A DNA stretch of 64,000 bases from BOG-931 sp963781725. GTDB lineage: Bacteria > Pseudomonadota > Alphaproteobacteria > Rhizobiales > Xanthobacteraceae. The translations under genes were made by a program, and so were the position numbers. The stretch covers positions 558,001-622,000 of the forward strand of contig CAWAGV010000001.1 in assembly GCA_963781725.1 (NCBI GenBank), read 5' to 3'. Position 1 is the first letter of the stretch, and the number at the start of each line of letters is the position of its first letter. Positions 51,229 through 60,300 of the stretch are shown one piece after another. A model generated the notes under the pieces. The model was not told the DNA's origin and made no database searches. It saw only the letters and a program-made list of their open reading frames with translations.

Positions 51229-51438
51229 GGACAGCGAAACTCCCTCCCCGGCCGCTTTGAAGCGCAAGTCGGTTATGTTTTCCCGGTCGGCGGAATGCAG
51301 GGCTATCTCAACCTCAAGGCTTACGGGGAGTTTTCCGGGGTAGATCGACCAACCGGCTGGAATGCTTGGCTCACGTTCGCAATCTCACCGGCCGCGCCCG
51401 CGCCGACTGCGCCACGGCGTTCGATGGTTACGAAATAG
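51229..51438 (+). pseudogene. C-terminal fragment of a transporter-like (phenol MetA-type) protein
   Basis: The readable end is GRFEAQVGYVFPVGGMQGYL then NLKAYGEFSGVDRPTGWNAW and LTFAISPAAPAP, ending at 51436-51438. This matches the end of outer-membrane 'MetA-pathway phenol degradation' type proteins common in Bradyrhizobium. No upstream part exists in this frame; the first 200 or so residues are missing. It is a 5'-truncated relic. Confidence 0.5.
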
Positions 51439-51507
51439 GCGCGCGACTCACAGAGACAACACGTCCAAAAACATTTTCACAACGATGAGATTCTCTCCGG
51501 CAGGGCG

Positions 51508-52182
51508 TTAAGATCGGGCGGCGATCCAGATGATTTGGCGAGCTCCGCCACGAGCTCCGCGGGCGCGGACGCGGACCTCATTCACGTCGAAGCCGGCCTT
51601 GCGCAGCCGCCTGGTGAAATTCCCGTCCGGTCCAGCTGACCATGTGGCCAATACGCCGCTCGGGCGCAGTGCCGCGTAAGCCGCACCCAACCCGTTCAGG
51701 TCGTATAGTCTGTCATTGGCTTTGCGAGTTAGTGCCTCGGGGCCGTTGTCGACATCCAGCAGGATCGCGTCGTAGGCTGATCGGCCGGATCTTATCAGAC
51801 TGGCGACGTCTTCCTCGCGGATACTGACGCGCGCATCTGCCAGGTTGTGGTCGGTGACACCCGCCAGCCAACCGCGATTCCATGCCACCACTGCCGGCAC
51901 CAGTTCGGCGACGACGACCCGGGCCTCTGGGCCAATCACGCGGAGCGCTGCACGGAGCGTGAAGCCCATGCCGAGTCCACCAATCAGGATTCGTGGCCGC
52001 GTATGTTCTCCGATCTTCGCGATGGCGATCTTGGCCAACGCCTCTTCGGATCCGTAGACGCGGCTATTCATCAGCTCGTTGTGGCCCAATCTGATCGAAA
52101 ACTCGGCACCGCGTTGCAGCAGACGCAGCTCTCCTCCGTCTCCGGGCACTTCAGCCGTATCGAGCAAGGTCCAGGGAATCAC
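51508..52182 (-). CDS. Spermidine-synthase-like methyltransferase-fold protein
   Basis: 224 residues from a GTG (CAC 52180-52182). PABS-type Rossmann fold: the nucleotide loop LIGGLGMGFTLRAALRVI, an acidic strand-2 residue VVVAELVPAVVAWNRGWL, DAILLDVDNGPE (catalytic Asp region) and GAYAALRPSGVLATWSAGPD-like GLGAAYAALRPSGVLATWSA. This subgroup lacks the classic polyamine-binding signature, so spermidine synthesis is not certain. It sits at the right part of the tRNA-Asn element. Confidence 0.8.
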   Translation of the reverse strand: MIPWTLLDTAEVPGDGGELRLLQRGAEFSIRLGHNELMNSRVYGSEEALAKIAIAKIGEHTRPRILIGGLGMGFTLRAALRVIGPEARVVVAELVPAVVAWNRGWLAGVTDHNLADARVSIREEDVASLIRSGRSAYDAILLDVDNGPEALTRKANDRLYDLNGLGAAYAALRPSGVLATWSAGPDGNFTRRLRKAGFDVNEVRVRARGARGGARQIIWIAARS

Positions 52183-52784
52183 AACCGCGTCTCAGGGCCG
52201 GTCACGTCCTTCACGATGAGACAATATGCCTGCTCGTCGATCGACCAAGGCGGCGGCAAGCGGCGCGGTTCAGGCATGGTCGATGATAACGCCGTTTGCC
52301 GAGCTTGTACGGCTATCGCAAAAGTTCCGTCTAGCCGACGTTGCCGTCGACCTAGAGATAATCATGCAAAATAGTCCACTCCCTTTTTTAAGGCGTCAGA
52401 AAATTCATCGCGTACAAACAGTGACGCGTCACCAATCGGAACAACGCGAGCTGCAGTAACCGGAAGATCGCTTCAACGATGGCGTCGGGATCGCGGCCCG
52501 CTTGGTACGACAGGACCCGCGCTTGATCATCGCCTCAATGACGACCTTATCGACCTCGAAGCCAAAAACTAGGCTCGCTCGGTGCGTCCCTTAATGCCAA
52601 ATTCGTGTTGGTAGATTTGTTGGTATTTCCTGTAACGTCCGCGGGAAAGCGTCGTAGAATCAAAAGCATAGCCACCTACTTCGCCTCCGGCCCGGGGAGC
52701 CACCACCATTGAAATTAAATGATTTTTTCACTGCAGTAAGCGCTCTCCCCACAAGCCTACCCCCGCGGCAAATGAAATGCGGGT
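52183..52784. other. Right end of the element and flank, 602 bases
   Basis: On the minus strand, 52386-52580 shows broken coding traces in two frames (FGFEVDKVVIEAMIKRG, then after a shift RDPDAIVEAIFRLLQLALF), which I take as a decayed small gene. Two TGTTGGTA copies 12 bases apart lie at 52606-52613 and 52618-52625, near the right attachment copy at 52686-52702. From 52703 to 52784 the sequence is AT-richer, leading to a possible small ORF. Confidence 0.4.
52686..52702 (+). repeat. Putative attachment site (right copy of the tRNA-Asn 3' end)
   Basis: Exact copy of the 17 bases at 47524-47540. No further tRNA sequence precedes it, since the bases upstream do not fold with it, so it is a tRNA-end duplicate rather than a second gene. 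Confidence 0.75.
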
Positions 52785-52916
52785 ATGCACATCAAGAACT
52801 CCATTCAGGAACAATACCTGGAAAACGGCGTTGGGGTTCTGAACCCAGACATTGACCTGTCATTGCCACAATCTGAGGCGGCTGAGGCTTGCCCAGCGCA
52901 TGGAGAATTTCAATGA
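52785..52916 (+). CDS. Possible 43-residue ORF coupled to the phasin gene
   Basis: ATG 52785 to TGA 52914-52916, starting MHIKNSIQEQYLENGVGVLN and ending ACPAHGEFQ. Its stop overlaps the ATG of the phasin gene in an ATGA pattern, which suggests translational coupling. No family is recognised. It may be a leader peptide or chance. Confidence 0.35.
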   Translation: MHIKNSIQEQYLENGVGVLNPDIDLSLPQSEAAEACPAHGEFQ

Positions 52917-53281
52917 GCGCCAACGAACAAATGAAAAAGGCGGCGGATCAGGGAGCAGGCTTTGCGCGGGAATCGCTGCGAAAAGGCGAAGCAAAAGCTG
53001 AGCAGACATTACAGGCCGCCCAGGAGGGATTTCAGGTAGCCGGGGACAGCGCCAGGCAGATCAACCTTAAACTGATTGAGATCACCCGCCATAACGCTGA
53101 AGCGTTTTTCACCTTCGCCGAGGAGATGGCTGCTGCGAGAGATCCCAGCAGTATTGCGGAAATTTGGACAAAACATACGCGGCACCAAATGGAAATGCTG
53201 AGCCAGAATAGTCAGGAACTCGCCTCGCTCGGTCAAAGATTGGCTACGACGAATGTGGAAATTTTCAATCGTAGTCGTTAA
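52913..53281 (+). CDS. Phasin family protein
   Basis: 122 residues from ATG 52913, GGAGA upstream. All-helical and Ala/Glu/Gln-rich: KKAADQGAGFARESLRKGEA, TLQAAQEGFQVAGDSARQIN, LIEITRHNAEAFFTFAEEMA, DPSSIAEIWTKHTRHQMEML. This is the Phasin_2 pattern of proteins coating polyhydroxyalkanoate granules, although some members have other roles. It lies just outside the tRNA-Asn element. Confidence 0.85.
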   Translation: MSANEQMKKAADQGAGFARESLRKGEAKAEQTLQAAQEGFQVAGDSARQINLKLIEITRHNAEAFFTFAEEMAAARDPSSIAEIWTKHTRHQMEMLSQNSQELASLGQRLATTNVEIFNRSR

Positions 53282-53327
53282 ACAAGGAGCGCGCGGAGGA
53301 CAATAACTCCCTGATGGGATTTCGCGC

Positions 53328-53639
53328 ATGCGAGTTCTGAAACTTTTCAGGTCCCGCCGTAATCGTCTGCAGCTCAAAGATTTTGCCAAGCTTGGAAGCG
53401 ACGCGTGCGAGGTCATTGCCGCGCGCACGGCACGTGGGATGACGGGTACGCTTAGTCCGTCAGAAGCGCACCGCATGATTGCGGAAAAACGGACCGCTAC
53501 GGCAAAAGCCGGCTTCAATTTCATGAAGCATGCTCTGACAGGCGACATCAATTCAGCATCTTCTTCATCTTTCGGCGTGTTTCGAAAAACAGTGTCTGCA
53601 AATCGCCGAAGACTGCGTCGCCAAAAACTCTGGTTCTAG
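53328..53639 (+). CDS. Conserved hypothetical basic protein
   Basis: 103 residues, 46 bases after the phasin gene. The segment GSDACEVIAARTARGMTGTL followed by SPSEAHRMIAEKRTATAKA and the end VSANRRRLRR resemble short Rhizobiales proteins in which an EAxxVIxLRxxKxAxGGxxAxxEAxxMVxEKxxAA pattern is followed by a basic VRANxRRL tail. They often sit with phasins. No function known. Confidence 0.6.
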   Translation: MRVLKLFRSRRNRLQLKDFAKLGSDACEVIAARTARGMTGTLSPSEAHRMIAEKRTATAKAGFNFMKHALTGDINSASSSSFGVFRKTVSANRRRLRRQKLWF

Positions 53640-53897
53640 ATCGACGGGATCGTAATAGGTCGAGATAGAGCGGGAACGGCCACCTCCGTGGCCGCCCGCC
53701 CGAGTTCACAACCGATCCACGATATCAAACAGCGCTGACGAGTGATCGCGTTCTCGCGATGCCCCTGCATCCGAGTTGTCGCCACGCAGCAATGAAAGCC
53801 ACGAACGCTTTGCTCTCCACACCGATCTTCGCCAGATGACGCCAGCGGTTGGGGCCGGCGCCGTCACGATCAGAGCTTTGAGCGACGATTTTTGTTG

Positions 53898-53947
53898 GAG
53901 CATGACCTTTTCGGAAAACCGGAAGTCCACTTTTCCGGGTCATGCTC
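53898..53947. repeat. 50-base palindromic intergenic element
   Basis: Outer arms GAGCATGACC (53898-53907) and GGTCATGCTC (53938-53947) are perfect inverted repeats. Inner arms CGGAAAA and TTTTCCG flank a 12-base loop. The wording closely recalls a short intergenic repeat widespread in Rhizobiales (RIME-like, with a core near GGAAAACCGGNNNCCACTTTTCC). The identity is from memory and not verified here. Confidence 0.65.
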
Positions 53948-53979
53948 TGTAAGAAGCAAAGAAAAGGAAGCGGAACGCC

Positions 53980-54310
53980 GAAAGACGCTGATCCGTATCC
54001 TCCGCACCTTTTCCGGTGCGGCGCGCGCCTTGCAAGGCGCGCTCGCCCGTCGGCGTTCCACCACGGCTCTTGCCAGAGGGACGTTGGTCCCCAAGGCTCT
54101 GCTCCAGGCCAGGCTTCCTGGGACGTGGTTTCGACGGGTGTTACCCGCCGTCGCCCCTGTCCCAGTCCAGTGAAAGCACCTCACGGACCGGTCGTAGTGC
54201 CGGCCAGCATGATGCCCGGAGCCGCCCGGGAACGGCAGTGACGAGCCGCCGTCCGCGGGCACCGCATCCCGCTCCGTCAACCGGGGTCACCGGCTGACGT
54301 CCTCACGACA
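53980..54310. other. G+C-rich segment with multiple stem-loops
   Basis: Contains CCGCACC/GGTGCGG (54002-54021) around a TTTTCC loop, a perfect 20-base palindrome at 54023-54042 (GCGCGCCTTG and its complement CAAGGCGCGC), and a CGGGT/ACCCG hairpin near 54134-54146. All reading frames give low-complexity Arg/Pro/Ala translations. I suspect a multi-copy repeat or a structured RNA that occurs in Bradyrhizobium-type genomes, but cannot name one. Confidence 0.35.
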
Positions 54311-54486
54311 AGCGGGATTGCCATCTTATATCGTATTCAGGGACTTTAAGTCAATAGATAAAGGACAATATTTTCGGCGTCGTGGCGGGCCTCCACTCGC
54401 CTTTGGGATAAGGCTCCAGCATCAATTTACCGCGCGCTAACCACACTCGGGCACCATCGCGGCGTCGCCACCGCGAGTCTTGAGTC

Positions 54487-54711
54487 ATGGCCTACATTTT
54501 GCCGCGCGCCGTTATCGTGCTCATCGCCTGGGGCACGACCTGCCTGATCATGAACATGATCACGACCATTGCCCCGCAGATTTTCTATGTGGCGGGCGGC
54601 GTCTGGTCGCTGGTCGGCCTGGCGTGCTTTGGCTACATGCACAGCCTGCGCGATGACGCGGACACACAGTCCGCGCCGGTGCTGGTGAGAATCCAGACCT
54701 CAGCCGAGTAA
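54487..54711 (+). CDS. Small membrane protein
   Basis: 74 residues starting MAYILPRAVIVLIAWGTTCL. Two hydrophobic segments (about residues 5-27 and 32-52, IFYVAGGVWSLVGLACFGYM) and a hydrophilic acidic tail. No family recognised. It is convergent with the M24 peptidase gene, 14 bases away. Confidence 0.55.
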   Translation: MAYILPRAVIVLIAWGTTCLIMNMITTIAPQIFYVAGGVWSLVGLACFGYMHSLRDDADTQSAPVLVRIQTSAE

Positions 54712-54725
54712 TACGCCGTCTGGCG

Positions 54726-55913
54726 TCAGGCGCGCCCGGCCCTGTTCCAGCCGCGGATGCGATCGCCGTAGACCTCAAATCCGGTCTTGGTGACGATGAC
54801 GGTGTCCTCGAGCTTGATGAAGCCGCGCTGCGGATGCTTCAGCGTGGTTTCCACCGAGACTACCATGCCGGCTTCGAGCGGACGCTCGGCATCGTAGGCG
54901 TCGTACGGAACCGGCCCGGTACTGGTCAGGCGCGGCGCTTCATGGCTGACCAGGCCCATGCCGTGCGCCAGAAATTCGATGTGGTTGTGCAGTTTTGATT
55001 TGTGCAGCGGCACATTCGCGGCGGCATAAATCTCTTTGCCCAGCGCGCCCGCCCGGATCGGCTTCATCGACGCTTGCTCGATGGTTTCGACTTCGGCCAG
55101 CAGATCGACCAGTTCCGCATCCGGCTCGCCGAGCACCCCCATGCGGCACACGTCGCCGATATAGCCGTGATAGTTACCGCCGGAATCAAGTGACAGCACG
55201 TCACCCTTGTTCTGCCAGCGCTGATCCGAGGGTGCGCGATTGAGACTCGGCCCTGCGGTGATCAGGCAATAATCGAAAGTCAGTCCGCGCGAGGTTTCCT
55301 CGCGGCGCAGCGCTTCGGTCAATTCGTTCTTGGTGGCACCGGGACCGTGGTTCTTGAACACCGCGTCCATGGAGTCGATCACCGCATCGGAAGCGATGCG
55401 CAGCAGTTCAAGTTCTTCCGGAGTTTTGATCGCGCGCAACCGCTCCAGCAGGAACAGCGCGTCCTTGAACTCGGCGTTCGGAAACGCCTTGCGCAGCACG
55501 GCCGCGGAGTCGAGCGGGATAAAGGCGGTCTCGATGCCGATGCGCTTGGCGCCGGGCGCCAGCTTGCGCAGATACTCGACCGCCTTTTCCATCACGTCGA
55601 CGGCGCCGGAACTCTTGGTGTTGAGTTCGGCGACCCAGAACGGCTTCACCTCGTTCTGGAACCCTTCCATGCGATGACCGAAAAAACCGGCCTTTTGCGC
55701 CTCGCCTTTGGCGTAGACGAAGACCGGCAGGTAGCGGCTCAAGCCCATGGCATCCATGGATTCAAAAAAGAACGCGCGATGGCCGCCGAGCAGGTATTGG
55801 ACGTTGTGCTTCGACGTCGCGACCAAGAGGTCAATTCCGGTTTCATCCATCAGGCGGTCAAGCCGCGCGGTATCGAACGGGGCAGTTTGTGGTCGCTTGG
55901 TTACGTCGAGCAT
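54726..55913 (-). CDS. M24 family Xaa-Pro peptidase-like protein
   Basis: 395 residues from ATG 55911-55913, AGGAG upstream. Creatinase-like N-domain then the pita-bread metallopeptidase. The five metal ligands are visible: Asp in LSLDSGGNYHGYIGDVCRMG (two Asp), His in LAHGMGLVSHEAP, Glu in VVSVETTL and Glu in IKLEDTVIVT. It is probably a prolidase or aminopeptidase; creatinase-type substrates cannot be excluded. Confidence 0.92.
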   Translation of the reverse strand: MLDVTKRPQTAPFDTARLDRLMDETGIDLLVATSKHNVQYLLGGHRAFFFESMDAMGLSRYLPVFVYAKGEAQKAGFFGHRMEGFQNEVKPFWVAELNTKSSGAVDVMEKAVEYLRKLAPGAKRIGIETAFIPLDSAAVLRKAFPNAEFKDALFLLERLRAIKTPEELELLRIASDAVIDSMDAVFKNHGPGATKNELTEALRREETSRGLTFDYCLITAGPSLNRAPSDQRWQNKGDVLSLDSGGNYHGYIGDVCRMGVLGEPDAELVDLLAEVETIEQASMKPIRAGALGKEIYAAANVPLHKSKLHNHIEFLAHGMGLVSHEAPRLTSTGPVPYDAYDAERPLEAGMVVSVETTLKHPQRGFIKLEDTVIVTKTGFEVYGDRIRGWNRAGRA

Positions 55914-56222
55914 GATCGGTCTCCTGATGGGCAAAATACGGCCGGTTGGGCAGAGCCTACCAAATCCGGCGGCGGCGATGAACCCGCCTGGATTCCCGGG
56001 CTGAACGCCGGGTTTTGCGGGGCAATTTTCGATTGGAAACAGTGGTGTTTATGCAAAATTTACGCGGACGCGAAGCCCGTTTACCGGGCGGTTGTGAAGG
56101 ATGAATTTCTTTTCATCTTCCGGAAAGATACTCGCGCCGCTATAGAGTAAACACGAAAAAAGGGCGCGCGCGACAAGCGGTATCGAGACCGCACAGCGCA
56201 CTACAGAGGGAAGCCCGTGGGA
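55914..56222. other. Divergent intergenic region, 309 bases
   Basis: Separates the leftward M24 gene from the rightward RND operon and should hold both promoters. A CCCGG-CTGAACG-CCGGG hairpin lies near 55997-56013, and AT-rich stretches occur at 56018-56065 and 56103-56160. No regulator gene is adjacent. No confident -35/-10 pair. Confidence 0.4.
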
Positions 56223-57398
56223 ATGAACTTGAGCCGTACGGGCGGTTTAGGCCGTCGCGGGTTGTTGCTCGCGGCAGGCGCGGTCGTCTTTGCCATTGGG
56301 GGTCTGGTCTACTGGTATTGGTCGCAGGGGCCCGACCCTGCGCGCGCCGCCCGGCCGCGCGCAGCGGTGCCCGTCAGTATCGCAACCGCTTCCCGCCAGA
56401 ACGTGCCGATTTATCTGACCGGACTCGGCACGGTTCAGGCGCTGTACACCGTCGCAATCCACGCCCAGGTCGACGGCAAGCTGCAGGACGTGTTTTTCAA
56501 GGAAGGCCAGCGCGTCAAAAAAGGCGACGTGCTCGCCAAGATCGATCCGCGTCTCTATCAAGCCGCCCTCGATCAGGCCAAGGCGCGAAAGGCGCAGGAT
56601 GACGCCGCTCTGGTCGCCGCGCAAAAGGATTTGGCCCGCTATCAGACGCTGGTTCTGAAAAACGCCGAGACCCAGCAGAACCTCGACTTGCAGCAAGCCA
56701 AGGTCGATCAGGACAAAGCCGCGATCGACGCCGACGTCGCCGCAATCGAGACGGCGCAAACCAATCTCGACTACACCGACATCAAGGCGACGACCGATGG
56801 CCGCATGGGCGTTCGCATGGTCGATCCCGGCAATATCGTGCACGCCAGCGATCAGGCGGCGATCGCCATCCTGACGCAAACGGAACCGACCGCGGTGCTG
56901 TTCACCCTGCCGGCGCAGACACTGGAAGATGTCCGTGCGGCGATGGCGAACGGCGACGTTCAAGCGACGGCCTATGACCGGGACAACGTCAAGCTGCTGA
57001 GCACCGGCAAGCTCGCGACCATCGACAATCTGATCGACCAGGCGACCGCGACCTATCGCCTGAAGGCGATGTTTTCCAACGAAGACGAGAAACTATGGCC
57101 GGGCGAGTTCGTCAACGCGCGGCTCCTGGTCGGCACCCAAAAGGAGGTGGTCGTGATACCGCCGGTCGCGGTGCAGCGCGGTCCGCACGGACTGTTCACC
57201 TGGGTGCTGAAGCCCGACAACACCGTCGAACCGCGGCCGATTCAGACCGGCACCACATCCGGCGACCGCACCATCGTCACCTCCGGCGTTACCGACGGCG
57301 ACCGCGTCGTCACCGACGGCCAATATAAACTTCAGGCCAACGTGCCGGTCACCATCACGACCAAACCGACCGCGTCGACGCAGGACGGCGCATCGTGA
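56223..57398 (+). CDS. RND efflux periplasmic adaptor (MdtA-like)
   Basis: 391 residues from ATG 56223, preceded by AGAGGGA; a GTG six bases earlier is possible. N-terminal membrane anchor (GLLLAAGAVVFAIGGLVYWY), lipoyl half-motif AQVDGKLQDVFFKEGQRVKK then GDVLAKIDPRLYQ, an alpha-hairpin rich in Lys/Gln (about residues 105-170), beta-barrel (DIKATTDGRMGVRMVDPGNI) and membrane-proximal domain. It pairs with the next gene, whose GTG overlaps its stop. Confidence 0.94.
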   Translation: MNLSRTGGLGRRGLLLAAGAVVFAIGGLVYWYWSQGPDPARAARPRAAVPVSIATASRQNVPIYLTGLGTVQALYTVAIHAQVDGKLQDVFFKEGQRVKKGDVLAKIDPRLYQAALDQAKARKAQDDAALVAAQKDLARYQTLVLKNAETQQNLDLQQAKVDQDKAAIDADVAAIETAQTNLDYTDIKATTDGRMGVRMVDPGNIVHASDQAAIAILTQTEPTAVLFTLPAQTLEDVRAAMANGDVQATAYDRDNVKLLSTGKLATIDNLIDQATATYRLKAMFSNEDEKLWPGEFVNARLLVGTQKEVVVIPPVAVQRGPHGLFTWVLKPDNTVEPRPIQTGTTSGDRTIVTSGVTDGDRVVTDGQYKLQANVPVTITTKPTASTQDGAS

Positions 57399-60300
57399 GC
57401 ATTTCTGAACCTTTTATCCGCCGGCCGATCGCGACCACGCTGTTGATGGCGGCGCTGGCGTTTGTCGGCATCGTCTCGTTCCCGTTCCTTCCGATTGCGC
57501 CGCTGCCGCAGGTCGACTTCCCGACCATCCAGATCACCACCACCTGGAGCGGCGCCAGCGCCGAAACCATGGCGACCTCGGTTGCCGCGCCGCTCGAGCT
57601 TCAATTCGGCCAGATCGCCGGCATCACCCAGATGACGTCGCAGAGTTCGCTCGGCGCGTCGACCATCGTCATCCAGTTCGACCTTGAGCGGAACATCAAC
57701 TCCGCCGCGCAGGACGTGCAAGCGGCGATTACCGTGGCAACGAAACAATTGCCGCAGGCGCTGACGACACCACCCGCGTACAAGAAGGTCAATCCCGCCG
57801 ATACGCCTGTCCTTCTGCTGTCAGTGCATTCCGACACCGTGCCGATCACCGACGTCGACGACTACGCCAACATCTATCTGGCGCAGCAAATCTCGCAGGT
57901 CAGCGGCGTGGCGCAGGTCTCGGTGTTCGGCGACCAGACGCCATCGATCCGCATTCAGGTCGACCCGGCGAAGCTCGCCGCCAACGGCCTGACGCTCGAA
58001 GAAATCCGCGGCCTCCTCGTCAGCTCGACGACCAACGCCGCCAAAGGCGTCGTCAACGGCGACGTCATCAGTTTCACGATTGCCGCCAACGATCAGATAA
58101 CCGACGCCGCGAAGTTCAACGACGTTATCATCGCTTACCGCAACGGCGCGCCGATCAGGGTTCGCGACGTCGGACAGGCGGTTTCGGCGCCCGTGGACCG
58201 CACCGTCATCGCCTACCAGAACAACAAGGAAGGCGTCATTCTTGCCGTCTTCAAGCAGCCCGGCGCCAACGTGATCGACACCGTCGATCAGATCAGAAAT
58301 CAGCTTCCGTCATTGACTGCGCGCATCCCTCCGGCGGTCAAGGTCGAGACCATTCTCGACCGCACCATCACCATCCGCGCATCGGTCTCCGACGTCGAAT
58401 TCACGCTGGCGCTCACCATCTGCCTGGTCGTGATGGTGATCCTGCTGTTCCTGCGCAATTTCTGGGCGACGCTCATTCCCAGCGTCACGGTGCCGCTCGC
58501 CATCTCCGGCGCATTCGCCGCGATGTATCTGATGCATTTCAGCATCGACAATCTGTCGCTGATGGCGCTCACCATCGCCGTCGGTTTCGTGGTCGACGAC
58601 GCTATCGTCGTGGTCGAGAATATCTATCGTCACGTCGAGCATGGCGAGCCGCCGTTTACCGCGGCCTTGAAGGGCTCGCGCGAAATCGGCTTCACCGTCG
58701 TGTCGATCTCCTGCTCGCTGATCGCGGTGTTCATTCCGCTATTGCTGATGAGCGGCATCATCGGCCGTCTGTTCCGTGAATTTGCGCTTACCGTCACCGC
58801 TTCGATCGTGGTTTCGGCGGTGGTCTCGCTGACCTTGGCGCCGATGATGTGCTCACGCTTCATGAAGCGTGAAAGCGACACTCACGGCCGCGTCTATCAG
58901 TTTATCGAGCGCGGCTTCACGGCTATGATCAATTTCTACGAGCGCACCCTCGATATCGTGCTGCGCCACCAATTCATCACGCTTTGCGTCTTTTTCGGAA
59001 CCATGGCGCTGACGCTCGTCATGGCGATCACGATCCCGAAGGGCTTTTTCCCGATTCAGGACACCGGCCTGATCCAGGGCTTTGGCGAGGCAGCACAGCC
59101 GACCTCGCCGCACGAGATGATGCGCCTGATGCAAACCCTGGGCGACGTCCTGCTCAAGGATCCCGACATCGAGTCGTTCGGCGATCAGACCGGCAGCACC
59201 GGCAGCGCACAGTCGGCGAATACCGGGCGCTTTTTCATTACGCTGAAGCCGCACGACGAGCGCAAGCTCAATGCCTCGCAAATCATCGACCGGTTGCGGC
59301 CGCAGCTTGCCAAGGTCCAGGGCGCCAATCTGTTCCTGCAGCCCGCGCAGGATATCAACGTCGGTGCACGTATCGCCCGCGGCAGCTTCCAGTACACGTT
59401 GCAGGATACGAATATCGATGAGTTGAACGAATGGTCGCAAAAGCTCCTTGAAAAGCTCAAGACGCTGCCGCAACTCGCCGACGTGACCAGCGACCTGTTG
59501 GCCAATGCGCCGCGGCTTCAGATCACCATCAATCGCGATCAGGCGTCCCGGTTCGGAATTTCGGCGCAGACCATCGACGACACGCTCAACGATGCCTTCG
59601 GCCAACGCCAGATCACTCAATATTTCACGCAGCTGAAGACCTACTTTGTGGTCCTGGAAATCCTGCCCGAGCTGCAAAAGGACCTGTCGACGCTCGACCG
59701 GCTCTATGTGAAATCCCCGCTGACTGGCGGCGCGGTGCCGCTATCGGCGCTTGTCAACGTCGACAGTAACGGCGTCGGCCCGTTGCTGATTTCGCATCAG
59801 GGCCAGTTCCCGGCGGTGACCATCACCTTCAACCTGGTGCCCGGCGTTGCGCTTGGACAGGCGGTCGAGGCGGTCAATCAGGCTTCGCGCGAAATCGGCA
59901 TGCCGGCCGCCATCATTCCGACGTTCCAGGGCAATGCCCAGGCGTTCCAGACCTCGCTGCGCAGCGAACCGGCGCTGATCGGGGCCGCTCTGATCGTCGT
60001 CTACATCATTCTCGGCGTGCTGTACGAAAGCTTCATCCACCCGCTGACGATCCTGTCGACGCTGCCGTCCGCCGGCGTCGGCGCCCTGCTCGCCTTGAGT
60101 ATCGGCCGCATGGACCTGTCGGTGATCGGCATCATCGGCATCATTCTGCTCATCGGCATCGTCAAGAAGAACGGCATCATGCTGGTCGACTTCGCCATCG
60201 CCGCCGAGCGCGAACGTCACGCCAAGCCGCTCGACGCCATCCGCGAAGCCTGCCTGTTGCGGTTCCGGCCGATCCTGATGACGACGGCTGCCGCCATGCT

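Larger units (their letters stand above)
47541..52702. mobile_element. Probable decayed tRNA-Asn integrated element
   Basis: Bounded by the 17-base direct repeat of the tRNA-Asn 3' end. Inside are short genes of uncertain function, a frameshifted zinc-cysteine gene, a gene fragment, a lone outer-membrane protein and a methyltransferase-like protein, plus a duplicated 36-base leader. Several parts look lower in G+C than the flanks. No integrase, excisionase, relaxase or transposase was recognised. The reading is a deletion remnant or composite scar of one or more elements, not a functional element. Confidence 0.65.
53640..54486. other. Non-coding stretch, 847 bases, with palindromic elements
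   Basis: No open frame here looks like a real protein. It contains an imperfect 50-base palindrome (53898-53947) and, from about 53980 to 54310, a G+C-rich segment with several stem-loops. An AT-rich stretch follows (54320-54380). I see no promoter with confidence. Confidence 0.5.

Noticed and set aside
52686..52702. A second tRNA-Asn gene.
   Set aside because: Only the 3' 17 bases are present; upstream bases do not form D or anticodon arms.
47541..52702. A phage-defence or toxin-antitoxin system within the island.
   Set aside because: No nuclease, kinase, toxin fold or paired antitoxin could be recognised among the small genes.
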